From contig NZ_CP046171.1 in assembly GCF_011801125.1 (NCBI RefSeq), positions 4,588,001 to 4,652,000 on the forward strand: a stretch of 64,000 nucleotides of DNA, given 5' to 3'. Origin of the DNA: Nocardia brasiliensis (GTDB lineage Bacteria > Actinomycetota > Actinomycetes > Mycobacteriales > Mycobacteriaceae). The notes below the pieces were generated by a model, which was not told the origin of the DNA, ran no database searches, and saw only the letters and a program-made list of their open reading frames with translations. Both the position numbers and the translations under genes were made by a program. The number at the start of each line of letters is the position of its first letter. Positions within the stretch are counted from its first letter, which is position 1. Positions 1-10,291 of the stretch are shown piece by piece.

Positions 1-1124
<1,124 letters not shown>

Positions 1125-1453
1125 GTCTTTCCCCTCTGGTTGTCGCTAGATGGACCGGGCACAGGCCCAGGCAAGAGAGAAGAGTGCTGCCGACAGACAT
1201 GGTTCGACCCCCGTTTCTCTCGAGAGGGCCCCAGTTCGCCACGGAGCCCGCGCTTGCCCGGGCCGCGATGAGCGGCTCGGCCTGGTCTTGACCCGGGGCA
1301 CCCCGCCGCGGATGGAGGGTTGCCGGCCAGCTAGCCGGGGACTTGACGCTGGCACTCTTGACCTGTCACCAGCATCCGGCACGGCAGAAGCGTTGTCACG
1401 CTTTAGAATCGCGCTGAGTTTCAGGATCCCGCGGCGGGCGTTCGGTCAGGTAT
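1125..1453. other. Intergenic region upstream of the oxygenase/CDPS genes
   Basis: No convincing gene. It should hold the promoter of the oxygenase-synthase pair unless that pair is read through from the methyltransferase. A short stem CCGGC/GCCGG lies at about 1323-1338 and TTGAC occurs twice on the plus strand at about 1345-1365; neither is a clear signal. Confidence 0.3.
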
Positions 1454-2176
1454 TCAGGCCTGATCGGCGGGCGCGGTCAAGACGAAGAAGAGGAACTGCG
1501 GCTGCCTGGTGAGCTGCCGATAGCACTCCGGTTCGGTGGCCGCCACATACTCTTGCGGTTCGGGTTCGGCGATCTCGGTGACCGTGAAGCCCGCCGCACG
1601 GAAGGCCGCCAGCATGGCGCGCAGCGGACGATGCCAGAACCGCATCCGCATGGTCCGGCCGTCACGGAGCCAGTCGTCGGTGTAGGTATAGGTGCCGAAA
1701 TAGTCGTCGCTGCCGCTGATCCGCATGTCCATGAACGGATGATGCGTCGACAGCACCACCCGCCCGTGCGGGACGAGCACCCGGCGGAATTCCTCCAGCG
1801 TTGGCGCCCAATCCCGCAGATAGTGCAGCACCAGCGCGGACAGGACCAGGTCGAACGAGTCGTCCGGGAACGGGAGCGGCCGGCTCAGATCGGCCTGAGC
1901 CAGCGGCACATCCGGTCCAAGCCGCCGCCGCGCGACCTCGAGCAGCGCGGCACTGGCATCGATCCCGGTGACCTCGGCGCCCCGCTCGGTCAGGGCCGCG
2001 GCGTGTGCCCCGCCGCCACATCCGGCATCGAGCACCCGAAGCCCACGCACCTCCCCCGCCAGCGCCAGGATCGCTGGGCGCTCGTACCCCGCGTTGAACG
2101 CGTTCGCCTCGTTGTCTTGGGCGTAGGCCGCCGCGAAACCCTCGTAATCGTTGTAAACACAGTCCCCGTCGCCCAT
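1454..2176 (-). CDS. Class I SAM-dependent methyltransferase
   Basis: 240 aa, ATG 2176 with GAAGGA nine bases upstream. A Rossmann-like methyltransferase: motif I VLDAGCGGG near residue 50 binds SAM, an acidic residue in GIDAS ends strand 2, and FDLVLSALVLHYL is the motif following the catalytic strand (UbiE/Methyltransf_11 type). The C-terminal part PEPQEYVAATEPE would shape the substrate pocket. It follows the TetR gene by 59 bp and precedes the oxygenase by 330 bp on the same strand. A role in modifying the cyclodipeptide is possible but unproven; small-molecule methylation is all the sequence supports. Confidence 0.8.
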   Translation of the reverse strand: MGDGDCVYNDYEGFAAAYAQDNEANAFNAGYERPAILALAGEVRGLRVLDAGCGGGAHAAALTERGAEVTGIDASAALLEVARRRLGPDVPLAQADLSRPLPFPDDSFDLVLSALVLHYLRDWAPTLEEFRRVLVPHGRVVLSTHHPFMDMRISGSDDYFGTYTYTDDWLRDGRTMRMRFWHRPLRAMLAAFRAAGFTVTEIAEPEPQEYVAATEPECYRQLTRQPQFLFFVLTAPADQA

Positions 2177-2235
2177 GCGAAGACATCCTTCCCACCCGCA
2201 CTCGCCGCCACAAGGGCCGTGGCGGGTGCACGGCG

Positions 2236-2829
2236 TCAGGGTGTCGCGGTCCAGGAATGGATCCAGCTACGAGCTATGCGGCGGGCCCGCCCCGCTGGCA
2301 TGCGGGCGGGCTCGGTGACCGTGGCGATGGTCAGGCCGTCGAGGAGGGCGAGGAGTTCGGCTGCGGCATCGGCGGATTCGGCGGTGCGGGCGGGGTCGAC
2401 GCGGGCGAGCACACCGGCGAGCAGTTCCTCGGTGTCGCGCCACTGCGCGCGATGCAGGGCGGCGATCTCGGGGTCGTGCGTGGCGCGGGCGACCAGGGCC
2501 AGCCACACCCTGGTGAGCCGGTCGTCGGGCGCCGGGCTGAGCAGCAGTTCGGTCAGTTCGAACAGTTGCTCCGCCGGGGCCAGTTCGGGCGCGCCGGACT
2601 GCCGGAAACGCTCGGCCGCCTGGGCGCGCACGTGGTGCCACGCGGAGAGCAGCAGCTCGGTCTTCGTCGCGAAGTGATACTGCACGGTGCCGACCGAGAC
2701 CTCCGCGCGGGCGGCGAGATCGCGGATGCTGACGCCCTCGATGCCGCCCTCGGCGATCGCGTCGGCCAGCCGCTCCAGCAGCTGAGCGCGCCGGTCCGTG
2801 CCGTCGACGGCGGTTCGGCTCTCGACCAT
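2236..2829 (-). CDS. TetR-family transcriptional regulator
   Basis: 197 aa from ATG 2829, which has GAGAGGGGTCGAG just upstream; the longer reading frame to 2967 adds a non-homologous tail. The N-terminal helix-turn-helix reads VSIRDLAARAEVSVGTVQYHF, ending in the YHF-x-x-K signature of TetR/AcrR proteins. The C-terminal ligand domain is not recognisable. First gene in a same-strand run with the methyltransferase, oxygenase and cyclodipeptide synthase, and so a candidate pathway regulator. No obvious operator palindrome was found in the 350 bp upstream. Confidence 0.85.
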   Translation of the reverse strand: MVESRTAVDGTDRRAQLLERLADAIAEGGIEGVSIRDLAARAEVSVGTVQYHFATKTELLLSAWHHVRAQAAERFRQSGAPELAPAEQLFELTELLLSPAPDDRLTRVWLALVARATHDPEIAALHRAQWRDTEELLAGVLARVDPARTAESADAAAELLALLDGLTIATVTEPARMPAGRARRIARSWIHSWTATP

Positions 2830-3186
2830 CTCGACCCCTCTCGTTCCGGCGGGGAGCAGACCCGTCTCAGTGAACACCCTCGCCGGCCACCGCCGCCCCC
2901 GAAACACGAGAATGCGGGCGTACGCGGACCGGGTACCGTCCCCCACCCGCAGCCGACCGCTGCTCACCGCGAACCGATGGAGATCGCGTCGTCCGCACGC
3001 TCAGCACGACGACGGTGGCGGCCGAGATGGTCGCACGCCAAGCGCTTGTCGCATGCTCAGGACCCGCAAGCCCGGCCGCCGCACGCTCGGCACCGATGCT
3101 GGTCGCCGTGATCGAGAACGCCCGCCGGGCGCTGCCGCGTGATCCGGCGATCAGTGTCCGTGATTGCCGTGCGGAGGAGACGGTGG
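2830..3186. other. Intergenic region, no gene recognised
   Basis: About 350 bp between the TetR start and the end of the next small gene. All six frames give only Arg/Pro-rich shadow products. It should contain the TetR promoter; no clear palindrome or terminator was seen. Confidence 0.3.
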
Positions 3187-3375
3187 CTAGTGGCGGGCCG
3201 GGGTGGAAGTCGGGGCGGTACTCACCGGCAGCTGCCCGACGACCGCGGTGAGCGGTGTCGAGACCGGGGGCAGCGGTTCCATCTGCCGGTTGTCCCAGTG
3301 CACGACGAACAATGCGACGTAGATGAGCAGACAGGCCGCGAACCCACCGAGAACGGGTCGCAGGTACGGGCGCAC
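3187..3375 (-). CDS. Small single-pass membrane protein
   Basis: 62 aa. Residues 8-25 (VLGGFAACLLIYVALFVV) form one transmembrane helix after an Arg-containing N-terminus, followed by a Pro/Thr-rich tail of about 35 residues likely outside the membrane. No family recognised. It follows the DUF4239 protein and the exported Gly/Ser-rich protein on the same strand, 47 bp after the latter stops, so it may be the third gene of that unit. Confidence 0.45.
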   Translation of the reverse strand: MRPYLRPVLGGFAACLLIYVALFVVHWDNRQMEPLPPVSTPLTAVVGQLPVSTAPTSTPARH

Positions 3376-3422
3376 AAGCCGTCTATCGACACCGGGCGCC
3401 GCTACGTTACGTCACCGTAGGT

Positions 3423-4406
3423 TCAGGGTGCGCGCTTGCGCGCGGCGGCCACCGCCGACGGCGCGGCGGACACGAAGACGATCACCACGAGGAAGGTGAC
3501 CAGCTCGAGGGTGTCCCAGCTGAACGGGTCGGGAATGATCTCGGCCGGTATGAACGGGAGCCCCGCGACCGGAACCGCCGGCGCCGCGAGCGGCGCGGCC
3601 ACCTCCGCGGCCACCGGTACGGGTGCGGGCGCGCCCGCCACGCTCGGCGTCAGGGCCAGCGGGATGAGCAGCGGCGGAAAGGCCGGGATGGGCGGTGAAC
3701 CGGCCGGGATAGCGAGCAGACAGCTCGTCGCCGCACTACCGCTGAGCAGCGCACCGACCACGCTGCCGCCGAGCGCCGATCCGCTGGAACCGAGGGCAGC
3801 GCTGCCGAGTCCGGTCGCGCTGGAACCTACGACGGCGCTGCCGATCGCGGACCCGCTCGAACCGGGCCCGATCATGCCCGGCCCGATCAACGCCGACCCC
3901 GTCGCCAGCCCGAGCACGGTCGCGCCGCTGCTCACCGTCGAACTGCCCGCGCACGGCGCGGCGCTACCCGCCTCCAAACCGAGCAGCACCGGGGTCGCGG
4001 CCTCCGCCGGGTCGGCGCTGACCTCGATGCCCGCTTCGGTGTCCACCTCCGCGACGGTTTCGAGCTGGAGCGGGCGGCCGACCGAGGGCAGCGGTGGCGG
4101 CTCCAGTGCGAGCTCGATTCCGGTTGCGGCACTTCCGGAATCGGCCAGGACGGGGTCCGCGCTGCCGGTCCCGACCTCCTGCGACGGCAGGTCCGCGGTT
4201 TCCCGCGGCGGCGCGACCGGCGCGGCGGCGGCACCGGCCGCACTGCCCGTGTTCACGTCGCCGAGCACCGGCGGCAGATCGTCGGCTACGGCGGGCCCAC
4301 CGCACAGCAGCGCGGCGGGCAGGAGCACCCCCAGCACGACGAAAGCCTTTGTACCGCATCGCCTTCGCGGAGCGCGGCGACCCCGGCCCGCCGCACCACC
4401 GCTCAC
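3423..4406 (-). CDS. Exported Gly/Ser/Ala-rich low-complexity membrane-anchored protein
   Basis: 327 aa from GTG 4406, whose GTGA overlaps the stop of the upstream DUF4239 gene. Layout: Arg-rich N-terminus, signal sequence around residues 20-41 ending AVA-DD, a Pro/Ala/Glu-rich region, a central stretch with short GS repeats (GSSGSAIGSAVVGSSATG and similar), a Pro-rich region, and a C-terminal transmembrane helix (LVTFLVVIVFVSAA) followed by a basic tail. This suits a surface protein anchored at its C-terminus. Compositional bias prevents family assignment. Translational coupling suggests it works with the DUF4239 protein. Confidence 0.6.
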   Translation of the reverse strand: MSGGAAGRGRRAPRRRCGTKAFVVLGVLLPAALLCGGPAVADDLPPVLGDVNTGSAAGAAAAPVAPPRETADLPSQEVGTGSADPVLADSGSAATGIELALEPPPLPSVGRPLQLETVAEVDTEAGIEVSADPAEAATPVLLGLEAGSAAPCAGSSTVSSGATVLGLATGSALIGPGMIGPGSSGSAIGSAVVGSSATGLGSAALGSSGSALGGSVVGALLSGSAATSCLLAIPAGSPPIPAFPPLLIPLALTPSVAGAPAPVPVAAEVAAPLAAPAVPVAGLPFIPAEIIPDPFSWDTLELVTFLVVIVFVSAAPSAVAAARKRAP

Positions 4407-5182
4407 GGCTGTTCGGGCCCGCGAACGGCGCCCTCGTAGTGCGACTGGACATAGGTGAACGCGTCCTGCGGAATCCTGATCGCGCCGGAGAACGGGCGCT
4501 CCAGATCGTGGATGGCGAGCATGACCCCGCCGATCACCAGACCGAGCAGCGCCGTCATCGCGATGCTGCGCCGGGTGACCTGCATGCCGGACAGCACCGG
4601 GTTCAGCATCACCATGCCCGCACCGAGAAGCAAGGTGATGTAGAGGAATTCGGGTATCCCGCGCTCCGCGTCGATGGCTCGGTCATGCCTGGCCTGGGTG
4701 ACCCGATCGATGCCGGCGAGCGCGCGCGACCTGGCCTCGGACACCGCCGGATCGGTCGAGCGCATCGACACCACGTCGGCGCGCAGCGCGTTGAGCGTCG
4801 CGCCGGTGGCCGGGCTGAGCCGGTTCTCGTGCTCGAGCATGGGCCACTCCTCGGCGATGACCTGATCGGTGTAGGCGCGCAGCCGCGTCTCCACCAGCGC
4901 CTGCTCGGGCTCCGGCATAGCCCTCGATGCCCAATAGGTATCGACGAGCCCCTTCGACTCGGTGATGGTGTGGGCATACGCGTTCTGGTTCTGCTGCCAG
5001 CACGTCACGAAGACGAACGCGACGACCGCGGTGAAGAACGTCTTTGCCAGGTCGAGCGCGAGCGTGCTCGCGGATTCGTCACTGACATGCCGCCATGAGT
5101 TCGGGCGCAACATATCGCCGACGACGAATATCGATACGGCAATGGTCGCGGCACCGGCGGCGACGAGCAATTCCTGAGCCAT
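4403..5182 (-). CDS. DUF4239 / bestrophin-like integral membrane protein
   Basis: 259 aa, ATG 5182. Four predicted membrane helices: residues about 5-22, 45-63, 178-198 and 206-225, with a central soluble region of about 110 residues holding the conserved pattern of DUF4239 (ESKGLVDTYWAS, then a long amphipathic helix). DUF4239 proteins are related to bestrophin-type channels, but the function of the bacterial members is not established. It starts a three-gene unit with overlapping or close neighbours. Confidence 0.7.
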   Translation of the reverse strand: MAQELLVAAGAATIAVSIFVVGDMLRPNSWRHVSDESASTLALDLAKTFFTAVVAFVFVTCWQQNQNAYAHTITESKGLVDTYWASRAMPEPEQALVETRLRAYTDQVIAEEWPMLEHENRLSPATGATLNALRADVVSMRSTDPAVSEARSRALAGIDRVTQARHDRAIDAERGIPEFLYITLLLGAGMVMLNPVLSGMQVTRRSIAMTALLGLVIGGVMLAIHDLERPFSGAIRIPQDAFTYVQSHYEGAVRGPEQP

Positions 5183-5679
5183 CTCGCTTCACTTTCCCGG
5201 TCAGAGTCGGTGACAACATAATTCCGAGCGATGTTCGAGCGGCCGGAGACTCACGGCACTGGCACTTTAGCAAGAGCTAGGGTGGAACATTAGACCTGGC
5301 CAGGCAGCCACAGATCGTGCCGTTACCGAACTGTTACCATGATGGCGGGCGCAGCGATTTATCGGCAAATGCCCGGCCCCGCGCCGTTTCGAGAATTGCC
5401 ATCGGGCGCGCATCGGGCGCATTCGCGAGGCGCGACCACCGCACCGTTACCGTCGCGATACCGCCGACTCGCCACGCAATAGCGGCGACCCCACCCGAGA
5501 AACTCACCACAACAATCGACGCACCGAGAATCGCGCGAATCCACGACGGCGGTACAACACCACGTACGCACCCCCCACCGCCGTTGCCCCGCTTTCACAC
5601 CCACTTCGGACCCTGCGACCCGGATCACACCAAACCCTTGAATGTGCCCCCACGTTGATGCTAAACATTGTGGCACACA
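5183..5679. other. Divergent intergenic region, no gene recognised
   Basis: About 500 bp between the DUF4239 gene and the sugar-uptake operon, the only place for both promoters. Reading frames here are His/Arg/Pro-rich shadows. The palindromes in the last 30 bp before the operon are listed separately. Confidence 0.3.
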
Positions 5680-5711
5680 ACGCAATATATGTTGCGTATA
5701 TTGCAACGCAA
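5680..5711 (+). promoter_or_regulatory. Operator-like overlapping palindromes before the sugar ABC operon
   Basis: AT-rich island with three ACGCAA/TTGCGT half-sites. ACGCAA-TATATG-TTGCGT (5680-5697) is perfect with 6-bp arms, and its right arm also pairs with ACGCAA at 5706-5711 across an 8-bp spacer. It lies 26 bp upstream of the lipoprotein ATG, so a bound repressor would block transcription or initiation. Size and arrangement suit a LacI- or GntR-type sugar regulator, but no such gene is adjacent. Confidence 0.5.
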
Positions 5712-5736
5712 GCAAGTGGCTCTGCGAGGGAAGTCG

Positions 5737-7056
5737 ATGGCGCACCGTAGGTTCCGGCCCAAACCCGTTGGCGGGCAAGTAAAACGAGCATTCATCGGCG
5801 CGGCCGCCCTGCTGCTGCTCGCGGGATGCGCACCAGTACAGTCCGATCCGGCCGGGATCGGCGGCGACGAGCAGACCGGAACCGTGCGGGTATGGCTCTT
5901 CGACGAGGCCACCCGCGCCCCGAAAGAAGCCGTGATCAACGAGGCGATCGCGGAATTCACCGCTACCCGTCCCGACGTGCGCGTCGACGTGCAGTGGGTT
6001 CCGGTCGCGGCCCGCGCGGAGAAGTTCGCAGGCGCGTTCAACGATCCGTCCAGCGCGCCCGATGTCGCCGAGTTCGGCAACACCGATCTCGCGAGCTACG
6101 CCGTCAGCGGCGCGTTCGCCGATCTCACCACCGATATCGCGGCCTGGCCGGAGGGCAAGGACCTGGTTCCCTCGGTGCTGGACACCGCGAAATCGGGCGG
6201 GAAGATCTACGGCCTGCCGTGGTACACGGGTATTCGCGCGCTGTACTACCGCACCGACATCTTCGCCGAACTCGGCCTGCGCCCGCCGAGCACGCTGGCC
6301 GAACTCGCTGAGACGGCCCGGCGCATCCGCGCGGCGAAGCCCGAGCTGTACGGCATTTCGGTGGGCGGCAAGTACACCTACGCGATGCTGCCGTTCCTGT
6401 GGGCCTACGGCGGCGAGATCGCCGAACACGATGGCACGATGTGGAATTCGACGATCAACACCGACCGGGCGAAGGAGGGCATCACCCGCTACGCCGAGCT
6501 GATCCAGGACGACATCTGCCCGCCCGCCCAGTGCGTCGACTTCACCGGCACCCAGAGCGTGCAGGCGTTCGCCGGCGGCAAGGCCGCGATGACCGTCGGC
6601 GGTGACTTCAGCCGCAAGGCGATGGATCAGGGCGCGTCCAAGGACAAGTACGCGGTGGTTCCGCTTCCCGGTGCCCGAACCGGTTCGGTCGCACCGGCGT
6701 TCGCCGGCGGCAACCTGCTCGGCGTCTTCCGCGCCAGCATGCACCGTGGCCTGGCCCGCGACTTCGTCGAACTGCTCGGCGGGGCCAGATACCAGGAGAA
6801 GATGTACCGCGCGATGGGCAACCTGCCGACCCTGGCAGGCGTGCAGCGGCAACTCGCGGCGAACGACCCGTTCCTCGCCCCGTTCGTCGAGTCACTCGGC
6901 GCCGGAACGAAATTCGTGCCGAGCACCCCGGCGTGGTCCAAGATCGACAGCCAGAACGTGCTGCCGACCGCGATACAGCAGATCGCCACCGGAACCAAGA
7001 CGCCGGAGGCGGCACTCAACGCGGCCGCCGCCGTGATGAACAAGGCATTCAGGTAG
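5737..7056 (+). CDS. Sugar ABC transporter substrate-binding lipoprotein
   Basis: 439 aa from ATG 5737 (GAGGGA six bases before); an upstream TTG at 5668 would place the operator inside the gene. A lipoprotein signal with lipobox LLAGC anchors it outside the membrane. The rest fits the solute-binding type 1 family: VRVWLFDEATRAPKE start, then PDVAEFGNTDLASYAVSGAF, YGLPWYTGIRALYYRTDIF, and a C-terminal lobe. It starts an operon with two permeases and a GH20 hexosaminidase, suggesting N-acetylglucosamine-containing oligosaccharides as ligand (inference, by analogy with chitobiose importers of Streptomyces). Confidence 0.88.
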   Translation: MAHRRFRPKPVGGQVKRAFIGAAALLLLAGCAPVQSDPAGIGGDEQTGTVRVWLFDEATRAPKEAVINEAIAEFTATRPDVRVDVQWVPVAARAEKFAGAFNDPSSAPDVAEFGNTDLASYAVSGAFADLTTDIAAWPEGKDLVPSVLDTAKSGGKIYGLPWYTGIRALYYRTDIFAELGLRPPSTLAELAETARRIRAAKPELYGISVGGKYTYAMLPFLWAYGGEIAEHDGTMWNSTINTDRAKEGITRYAELIQDDICPPAQCVDFTGTQSVQAFAGGKAAMTVGGDFSRKAMDQGASKDKYAVVPLPGARTGSVAPAFAGGNLLGVFRASMHRGLARDFVELLGGARYQEKMYRAMGNLPTLAGVQRQLAANDPFLAPFVESLGAGTKFVPSTPAWSKIDSQNVLPTAIQQIATGTKTPEAALNAAAAVMNKAFR

Positions 7057-7062
7057 GCACCC

Positions 7063-8022
7063 ATGGCTATTCGCGAACTACCGATCACCGAACCCGCGCC
7101 GCGGACCGTGCCGCGACCACGCAGGCTGCGCAGGGACACGATCGCCGCCTGGCTCTACCTCGCCCCGGCCGGTCTGTTGCTCGCCGCGGTGCTGGTGTAT
7201 CCGATCTATCAGATCGTGCTCATCTCGTTCTACGACTACGGGCAGGCGCAGGCGACCGGCGCCGAAGCGCTGGAGTTCATCGGGTTCGACAACTATCGAG
7301 AACTGCTCTCCGACAGTCAGTTCTGGCTGGTGCTCGCCAACACCTTCGTCTTCGGCGGGGTCTGCGTGATCGGCGGGCTGGTGGTCGGCACGGGGCTGGC
7401 GGTGCTCGCCACCCGGGTCCGGCCACTGCCCCGGATGCTGCTGTTCCTCGCGGCGCTCGGCGCGTGGGCGACACCGGCGATGGCGGGCTCCTACGTCTGG
7501 CTCTTCCTGTTCGACACCGACTTCGGCGTGGTGAACGAGGCACTCTCGGGGCTCGGCCTCCGCTCGATGGCGGGACACTCGTGGACCTTCGGCACCCTCA
7601 GCGCGTTCGGTGTGGTTGCCGCCGAGGTGATCTGGTGCTCGTTCCCGTTCGTCATGGTGACGATGTACGCGGGCATCAAGGCCATCCCCGAGGAGGTGCT
7701 CGAGGCCGCCGCGCTCGACGGCGCCTCCGCATGGCGCTCGGCCCGCTCGGTGATCCTGCCGATGCTGCGACCGCTACTGCTGATCGCGACCGTGCAATCG
7801 ATCATCTGGGACTTCAAGGTGTTCACCCAGATCTATGTGATGACCAATGGCGGCGGCGTCGCCGGGCGGAACCTGGTGCTCAACGTCTACGCCTACCAAA
7901 AAGCTTTCGCCGGGCAGGAATACGGGCTCGGCTCCGCGATCGGAGTCCTGATGACGCTGTTGCTGTTGTCGATCACCGGCCTCTACGTCCGGTCCCAGCG
8001 CAGGAGCACCAAGTGGGTGTGA
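7063..8022 (+). CDS. Sugar ABC transporter permease (MalF type)
   Basis: 319 aa, ATG 7063, six bases after the lipoprotein stop. Six transmembrane helices, beginning around residue 27 (IAAWLYLAPAGLLLAAVLVYPI). The cytoplasmic EAA loop is EEVLEAAALDGASAWRSARSVILP, which docks with the ATPase. Its end overlaps the next permease start by GTGA. No ATP-binding subunit lies nearby; carbohydrate importers of this class in actinobacteria commonly share a distant MsiK-type ATPase. Confidence 0.9.
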   Translation: MAIRELPITEPAPRTVPRPRRLRRDTIAAWLYLAPAGLLLAAVLVYPIYQIVLISFYDYGQAQATGAEALEFIGFDNYRELLSDSQFWLVLANTFVFGGVCVIGGLVVGTGLAVLATRVRPLPRMLLFLAALGAWATPAMAGSYVWLFLFDTDFGVVNEALSGLGLRSMAGHSWTFGTLSAFGVVAAEVIWCSFPFVMVTMYAGIKAIPEEVLEAAALDGASAWRSARSVILPMLRPLLLIATVQSIIWDFKVFTQIYVMTNGGGVAGRNLVLNVYAYQKAFAGQEYGLGSAIGVLMTLLLLSITGLYVRSQRRSTKWV

Positions 8023-8885
8023 CGACGGCGGTGCGCCGTACCCCACGCAAACCGGGCCGCCTGATCGCCGAGATCGTCACGGTGGTGATCGCCGGACTGG
8101 TGGCCTTCCCGCTGTACTGGATGGTGCTCTCGGCGATCAAACCGCCGGGCGAGATCCAATCGGCCGATCCGAAACCGTGGACCCTCGCGCCGAGCCTGGA
8201 CAGCTTCAGCCGGGTGCTGTCGATGAACGGATTCGGCCGCTACTTCCTGAACAGTTTGCTGATCGCCGTTGTGGTGGTGCTGTTCTCGCTGCTGCTGTCG
8301 TTCCTTTCCGCGGTGGCGCTGACTCGATTCCGCTTCCGCGGGCGCACCGTGTTGCTGGTGATGATCCTGGTCGCGCAGATGGTTCCGGTCGAGGCGCTGA
8401 CCATCCCGCTGTTCTTCCTGATGCGCGAGATCGGCGGCACCGTGCCCGCGCTCGGGCTCAACGAACTCGGCTCGATCATGCTGGTGGACCTGGTGTTCAG
8501 TCTGCCGCTGGCGATCTGGCTGCTGCGCGGCTTTGTCGCCGCGATACCGGACGAGCTGGAGGAGGCCGCCAAACTCGATGGGGCGAGCAGGCTTCGGTTC
8601 GCCTGGCAGATCCTGCTGCCGCTGGTGGCGCCGGGGCTGGTCTCGGTGAGCGTGCTCTCGTTCATCCACGCCTGGAACGACTTCCTGTTCGCGAAGACGT
8701 TCATCATCTCCAAGACCGAGAATCAGACACTGCCGCAGGCGATCCTGGTCTTCTTCAAGCCGGAGGACACCGATTGGGGCGCGGTCATGGCCGCGTCCAC
8801 GTTGATGACGATTCCGGCCCTGATCCTGTTCATCCTGGTGCAGCGCAAGCTGGTTTCGGGACTGGGCGGGGCGGTGAAAGGCTGA
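8019..8885 (+). CDS. Sugar ABC transporter permease (MalG type)
   Basis: 288 aa from GTG 8019, overlapping the previous stop by four bases; CAGGAG about 14 bases upstream. Typical MalG-type features: LYWMVLSAIKPPGEI after the first helix, the EAA loop ELEEAAKLDGASRLRFAWQILLP, and HAWNDFLFAKTF before the last helices. It pairs with the upstream permease to form the membrane channel. Confidence 0.9.
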   Translation: MTTAVRRTPRKPGRLIAEIVTVVIAGLVAFPLYWMVLSAIKPPGEIQSADPKPWTLAPSLDSFSRVLSMNGFGRYFLNSLLIAVVVVLFSLLLSFLSAVALTRFRFRGRTVLLVMILVAQMVPVEALTIPLFFLMREIGGTVPALGLNELGSIMLVDLVFSLPLAIWLLRGFVAAIPDELEEAAKLDGASRLRFAWQILLPLVAPGLVSVSVLSFIHAWNDFLFAKTFIISKTENQTLPQAILVFFKPEDTDWGAVMAASTLMTIPALILFILVQRKLVSGLGGAVKG

Positions 8886-8886
8886 C

Positions 8887-10287
8887 ATGCCCGATTTCGA
8901 CACGCTGCTGCCGAGGCCCGTCTCGGCGACCTCGCTGCCTGGTGCCTGCGCGTGGCCCGCCACGGTCGACATCCGCACCGACACAGACCTTCCCGCCGAG
9001 GGCTACCGGCTCAAGATCACGCCCGAGGGCGTCACGCTCACGGCCGCCGATCAGGCAGGCCAGGTGTACGGACAGCAGACGCTGCGCCAGCTCGTCGGTC
9101 CCGAAGCCTTCCGTGCCGCCCCGATCGGCGGCCGGGAACTGTCGGTGCCGTGCGGCGTGCTCGAGGACCATCCCCGATTCGGCTGGCGCGGTTGCCTGCT
9201 CGACGTGGCACGCCACTTCCGGACCAAGGCCGAGGTGCTGCGCTTTCTCGATCTGCTCGCGGCGCACAAGCTCAACGTGCTGCATCTGCACCTGACCGAC
9301 GACCAGGGCTGGCGCTTCGCGGTGCCGGGCTATCCGAGGTTGGCCGAGATCGCCTCGTGGCGGCGCGGATCGATGGTCGGCAGGCACGACGGGCCGCAGC
9401 GGGACGGGCGTCCGCACGGCGGCTACTACACCGACGACGACCTGCGGGAGATCGTCGCCTACGCCGCGGAGCGCGCGATCATCGTAGTGCCGGAGATCGA
9501 CGTGCCCGGTCACGCCCGAGCCGTACTGGCCGCCTATCCCGAACTCGGGCCGGACCCCGAAAAGCAGTGGGAGGTATGGACTTCGTGGGGCGTCAGCACC
9601 CCGCTGCTCGATCCGACGCCGGCGACCATGGCGTTCTTCCGGCGCGTCTTCGACCACGTGCTGACCATCTTCCCCGCGCCGGTGATCGGCGTCGGCGGCG
9701 ACGAGGTGCCCGGCGCGACCCCGGCGCACGGCCGTTTCGTCGCCGAGCTGGCCGCCTATCTGGCGACCAAGGGGCGCCGAGCGCTCGGCTGGGACGAGGT
9801 GCTCGACGCGGGCGGCCTACCGCCGATGGTGATCGGGGCCTGGCGGGACGAGGCGGCGGCCGAGCGCGCCGTGCAAGCGGGCCACGAGGTGGTGCTGTGC
9901 CCGGAAGATCGGGTCTACCTCGATCACCGGCAGTCCGACCATCCCGACGAGCCGATCCCGGTCGGCTACCTGCGCACCCTCGAGGACATGTACGGCTACG
10001 AGCCCGCCCATACCGGGCCCGGCGTCATCGGCCTGCAGGCCCAGATCTGGAGCGAACACCTCGACACCGTGCGGCGGGTCGACTACGCGGCCTTCCCGCG
10101 ACTCTGCGCGATCGCCGAGATCGCTTGGAGCACACCGGAACGTGACTATGTCGAGTTCCTTTCGCGGCTGCGCGACCACCATCTCCCCCGCCTCGACGCC
10201 CTCGGCGTGGAATACCGCCCGCTCGACGGGCCACACCCGTGGCAGACCCGGCCGGACGTGCTCCCTTCCGCCCACCGGCCGCGCTGA
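8887..10287 (+). CDS. Beta-N-acetylhexosaminidase, GH20
   Basis: 466 aa, ATG 8887, one base after the permease stop. An N-terminal GH20b-like domain (residues 25-95) precedes the TIM barrel. Family signatures: HLHLTDDQGWR near residue 133, IIVVPEIDVPGHA near 198, and the catalytic pair Asp272-Glu273 in GVGGDEVPG. No signal peptide, so it acts in the cytoplasm on imported oligosaccharides, removing terminal GlcNAc or GalNAc. Position as the last gene of the uptake operon supports this. Confidence 0.92.
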   Translation: MPDFDTLLPRPVSATSLPGACAWPATVDIRTDTDLPAEGYRLKITPEGVTLTAADQAGQVYGQQTLRQLVGPEAFRAAPIGGRELSVPCGVLEDHPRFGWRGCLLDVARHFRTKAEVLRFLDLLAAHKLNVLHLHLTDDQGWRFAVPGYPRLAEIASWRRGSMVGRHDGPQRDGRPHGGYYTDDDLREIVAYAAERAIIVVPEIDVPGHARAVLAAYPELGPDPEKQWEVWTSWGVSTPLLDPTPATMAFFRRVFDHVLTIFPAPVIGVGGDEVPGATPAHGRFVAELAAYLATKGRRALGWDEVLDAGGLPPMVIGAWRDEAAAERAVQAGHEVVLCPEDRVYLDHRQSDHPDEPIPVGYLRTLEDMYGYEPAHTGPGVIGLQAQIWSEHLDTVRRVDYAAFPRLCAIAEIAWSTPERDYVEFLSRLRDHHLPRLDALGVEYRPLDGPHPWQTRPDVLPSAHRPR

Positions 10288-10291
10288 GGCA

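Noticed and set aside
5359..6852. 497-codon minus-strand frame
   Set aside because: Antisense shadow of the sugar-binding lipoprotein, with no recognisable domain.
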